From Chitinophaga pinensis (GTDB lineage: Bacteria > Bacteroidota > Bacteroidia > Flavobacteriales_D > Crocinitomicaceae), in contig CAMBMC010000097.1 of assembly GCA_945868555.1 (NCBI GenBank), forward strand, positions 1 to 8,235: a DNA stretch of 8,235 nt. The letters are read 5' to 3'. Of this stretch, positions 6,664-8,235 are shown piece after piece. Below the pieces are notes generated by a model, which was not told where the DNA came from, ran no database searches, and saw only the letters and a list, made by a program, of their open reading frames with translations. Both the position numbers and the translations under genes were made by a program. Each line of letters opens with the position of its first letter. The first letter of the stretch is position 1.

Positions 6664-7854
6664 TTATGAAATCACTTGAAGTTCTTTACCCACCTTTATA
6701 AATGCAGCAATCGCCTTATTTAAATCTTCTTTTGAATGTGCCGCAGAAATTTGTGTTCGAATGCGTGCTTGTCCTTTGGCTACAACAGGAAAGAAGAATC
6801 CAATGGCATATACGCCCTCTTTCAAAAGGGCATCCGCGAACTTTTGAGACAGAGCTGCATCGTACAACATGATCGGTACAATGGGAGAATCACCCGGTTT
6901 GATGTCGAATCCTGCTGCGATGATCCGATCCTTGAAGTACTTCGTGTTTTCTTCCAAACGGTCGCGTAGTTCGGTGTTTGAACTGAGAATCTCAAACACT
7001 TTATTGGCAGCACCAACAATTGAAGGTGCCAATGAATTCGAGAAAAGGTAGGGGCGAGAGCGCTGACGCAACATATCGATAATTTCTTTTCTACCAGTAG
7101 TGTAACCACCCATTGCACCACCTAAAGCTTTGCCTAGTGTTCCTGTGATAATATCCACACGACCCATGACATCGCAATATTCGGGAACACCGCGACCTGT
7201 TTTGCCAATAAATCCTGCAGAGTGGCATTCATCCGTCATCACCAACGCATCGTATTTGTCCGCCAAATCACAGATAGCATCCAACTTGGCGATGTCACCG
7301 TCCATAGAGAAAACCCCATCCGTCACAATGATTCTAAAACGTTGATCTTGTGCTTTTATCAATTGTTCTTCCAAATCGGCCATGTCCGAATGCTGATAGC
7401 GGTAGCGGTGTGCCTTGCACAAACGGATACCATCGATGATGGAGGCGTGATTCAGTGCGTCTGAAATGATGGCATCGTCTTCACCAAAAAGGGGTTCAAA
7501 GACACCACCATTGGCATCAAAAGCTGCCGCATAAAGAATGGTATCTTCTGTTTCGTAGAAGTCCGCGATTTTCTGCTCCAATTCTTTATGGATGTCTTGT
7601 GTTCCACAAATGAAACGTACCGAGGACATGCCGAAACCATGAGTATCTAGGGCATCTTTTGCCGCTTGAATAACAGCTGGGTGTGAGGAAAGACCTAAGT
7701 AGTTGTTTGCACACATGATGACCACATTCTCTCCGGTGCTAACCGTTACATTAGCCCCTTGTGGACTAGTGATGATGCGTTCACGCTTGTAAATGCCACC
7801 TTCTTCGATGGTTTGCAATTCATTCTTTAGGAATTCTTTCATTTTTCCATACAT
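6664..7854 (-). CDS. kbl: Glycine C-acetyltransferase (2-amino-3-ketobutyrate CoA ligase)
   Basis: This PLP-dependent alpha-oxoamine synthase, 396 aa, cleaves 2-amino-3-ketobutyrate with CoA to glycine and acetyl-CoA, the second step of threonine breakdown after threonine dehydrogenase. Visible features are the substrate-side block ANNYLGLSSHP (about 49-59), SMDGD (183-187), the cofactor-contacting Asp208 and His211 in TDECHSAGFIG, and the Schiff-base lysine Lys242 in TGTLGKALGGAMGGY. Length and motifs match E. coli KBL (398 aa, lysine 244) better than BioF, HemA or SPT relatives. The frame opens at a TTG at 7858-7860, but ATG 7852-7854 gives the usual MYGKMKEF start; ATG 7840-7842 is a less likely alternative. 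A TAnnTTTG box lies 18 bp upstream. No tdh gene is in the window. Its stop abuts the next ATG. Confidence 0.95.
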   Translation of the reverse strand: MYGKMKEFLKNELQTIEEGGIYKRERIITSPQGANVTVSTGENVVIMCANNYLGLSSHPAVIQAAKDALDTHGFGMSSVRFICGTQDIHKELEQKIADFYETEDTILYAAAFDANGGVFEPLFGEDDAIISDALNHASIIDGIRLCKAHRYRYQHSDMADLEEQLIKAQDQRFRIIVTDGVFSMDGDIAKLDAICDLADKYDALVMTDECHSAGFIGKTGRGVPEYCDVMGRVDIITGTLGKALGGAMGGYTTGRKEIIDMLRQRSRPYLFSNSLAPSIVGAANKVFEILSSNTELRDRLEENTKYFKDRIIAAGFDIKPGDSPIVPIMLYDAALSQKFADALLKEGVYAIGFFFPVVAKGQARIRTQISAAHSKEDLNKAIAAFIKVGKELQVIS

Positions 7855-7871
7855 ACCCAATAATTTTTTTT

Positions 7872-7879
7872 CAAAGATA
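7872..7879 (-). promoter_or_regulatory. Bacteroidota-type promoter -7 box of kbl
   Basis: On the minus strand the bases read TATCTTTG, an exact match to the TAnnTTTG -7 element of the Bacteroidota primary sigma factor. It lies 17 bp upstream of the chosen kbl ATG, implying a leader of only about ten bases. I could not find a good TTTG -33 element at the usual 19-bp spacing, which lowers confidence. If real, it could drive kbl and the four genes behind it. Confidence 0.6.
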
Positions 7880-8003
7880 CGGATTTGGAGATGAATTCGT
7901 CTGACGACATTGAATTTTGATTTCCAATTAATTATTAATTAAAGTTAAATCGATGAGATGTGATTGATTTTTTTATTCCTATTTTTCAGGTGATTATATT
8001 CAC

Positions 8004-8023
8004 TTTATTCATCTTAGAATAAA
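8004..8023. promoter_or_regulatory. 7-bp inverted repeat upstream of the right-edge gene
   Basis: TTTATTC (8004-8010) is exactly complementary to GAATAAA (8017-8023) across a 6-nt spacer. It ends 8 nt before the ATG at 8032. It may be an operator-like dyad or a weak leader hairpin; with one GC pair in the stem it could also be chance in AT-rich DNA. Confidence 0.3.
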
Positions 8024-8031
8024 AATACGTC

Positions 8032-8235
8032 ATGTCAAGTCTTAAAGCAGTTTTTCTTTTTTTTCTTTTGGGAGGATCCGTGATTTCTCTGGTGATTTTC
8101 ATTCGACTACTACAAAAAAAGATAACGCTAAAACGAGCGATTTTGTTCATGTTCATTTTAGGGAGCTTTTCGCTGATTGTTTTTTATCCGTATCGCTCTC
8201 GCATTCGAGGGTATTATCGACGTATTCAACATAAA
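8032..8235 (+). CDS. Membrane protein with two predicted transmembrane segments, 3' partial
   Basis: From ATG 8032-8034 the frame is open to the right edge, giving 68 residues with no stop, so the gene continues beyond the window. Residues about 5-25 (AVFLFFLLGGSVISLVIF region) and 35-52 (AILFMFILGSFSLIVFY) are hydrophobic. They are separated by a basic turn (RLLQKKITLKR), and a second basic stretch (RSRIRGYYRRIQHK) follows, which fits a two-helix hairpin with both ends in the cytoplasm. The leader is A-rich with no Shine-Dalgarno motif, as in neighbouring genes. I do not recognise a family from this fragment. Codons 7-13 run through T5-C-T8-C-T4. It is divergent from kbl and probably belongs to a different operon. 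Confidence 0.6.
   Translation, partial: MSSLKAVFLFFLLGGSVISLVIFIRLLQKKITLKRAILFMFILGSFSLIVFYPYRSRIRGYYRRIQHK

Larger units (their letters stand above)
7855..8031. other. Divergent AT-rich intergenic region
   Basis: This 177-bp region separates the divergent starts of kbl (minus) and the right-edge membrane protein (plus), so it should carry promoters for both. The kbl -7 box is at 7872-7879. An AT-only stretch at 7926-7942 contains AATTAATT and TTAATTAA, and an inverted repeat sits at 8004-8023. No ORF of useful length and no RNA gene is seen. Confidence 0.75.

Noticed and set aside
7980..7987. TATTTTTC as a plus-strand -7 box for the right-edge gene
   Set aside because: It misses the final G of TAnnTTTG and has no TTTG at the expected spacing.

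Overview
The window looks like a chromosomal segment from a Bacteroidota bacterium, most likely Flavobacteriia-like. Three things point there: a large surface protein ending in a gliding-motility-associated C-terminal (type B T9SS sorting) domain, A-rich leaders in place of clear Shine-Dalgarno sites, and a TAnnTTTG promoter -7 box in front of kbl. A finer taxonomic placement is not supported by what I can see.

Layout. Positions 1-2165 (+) hold the 3' end of a secreted multi-domain Ig/SprB-repeat protein whose start lies outside the window. It converges, with a 7-bp gap, on seven minus-strand genes filling 2173-7854. In transcription order these are kbl (glycine C-acetyltransferase), a 116-aa membrane-anchored protein of unknown function, a SulP anion transporter, a Can-type beta-carbonic anhydrase, an AlkD-like DNA alkylation repair protein, a 321-bp gap with repeats, a gamma-carbonic-anhydrase-family protein, and a group III truncated hemoglobin. 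A divergent 177-bp region (7855-8031) separates kbl from the start of a plus-strand membrane protein that runs off the right edge (8032-8235).

How the genes fit together. The first five minus-strand genes are separated by 0 to 38 bp and could be one transcript from the kbl promoter. SulP plus beta-carbonic anhydrase, 11 bp apart, is a known pairing that suggests bicarbonate uptake and interconversion with CO2. The gamma-class protein and the hemoglobin form a second tight pair (5-bp gap) beyond the repeat-bearing gap. All the recognisable enzymes keep their key residues and none looks broken.

The least ordinary parts are the 3045-3365 gap and the 116-aa protein. The gap carries two unrelated short tandem arrays (7 units of 7 bp and 5 units of 8 bp), a perfect 9-bp inverted repeat and a GC-richer REP-like patch. 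The 116-aa protein is joined to kbl with no intervening base and sits just before the transporter. I found no CRISPR array, tRNA, rRNA, insertion sequence or phage gene, and no convincing evidence of an undescribed defence or mobile system.
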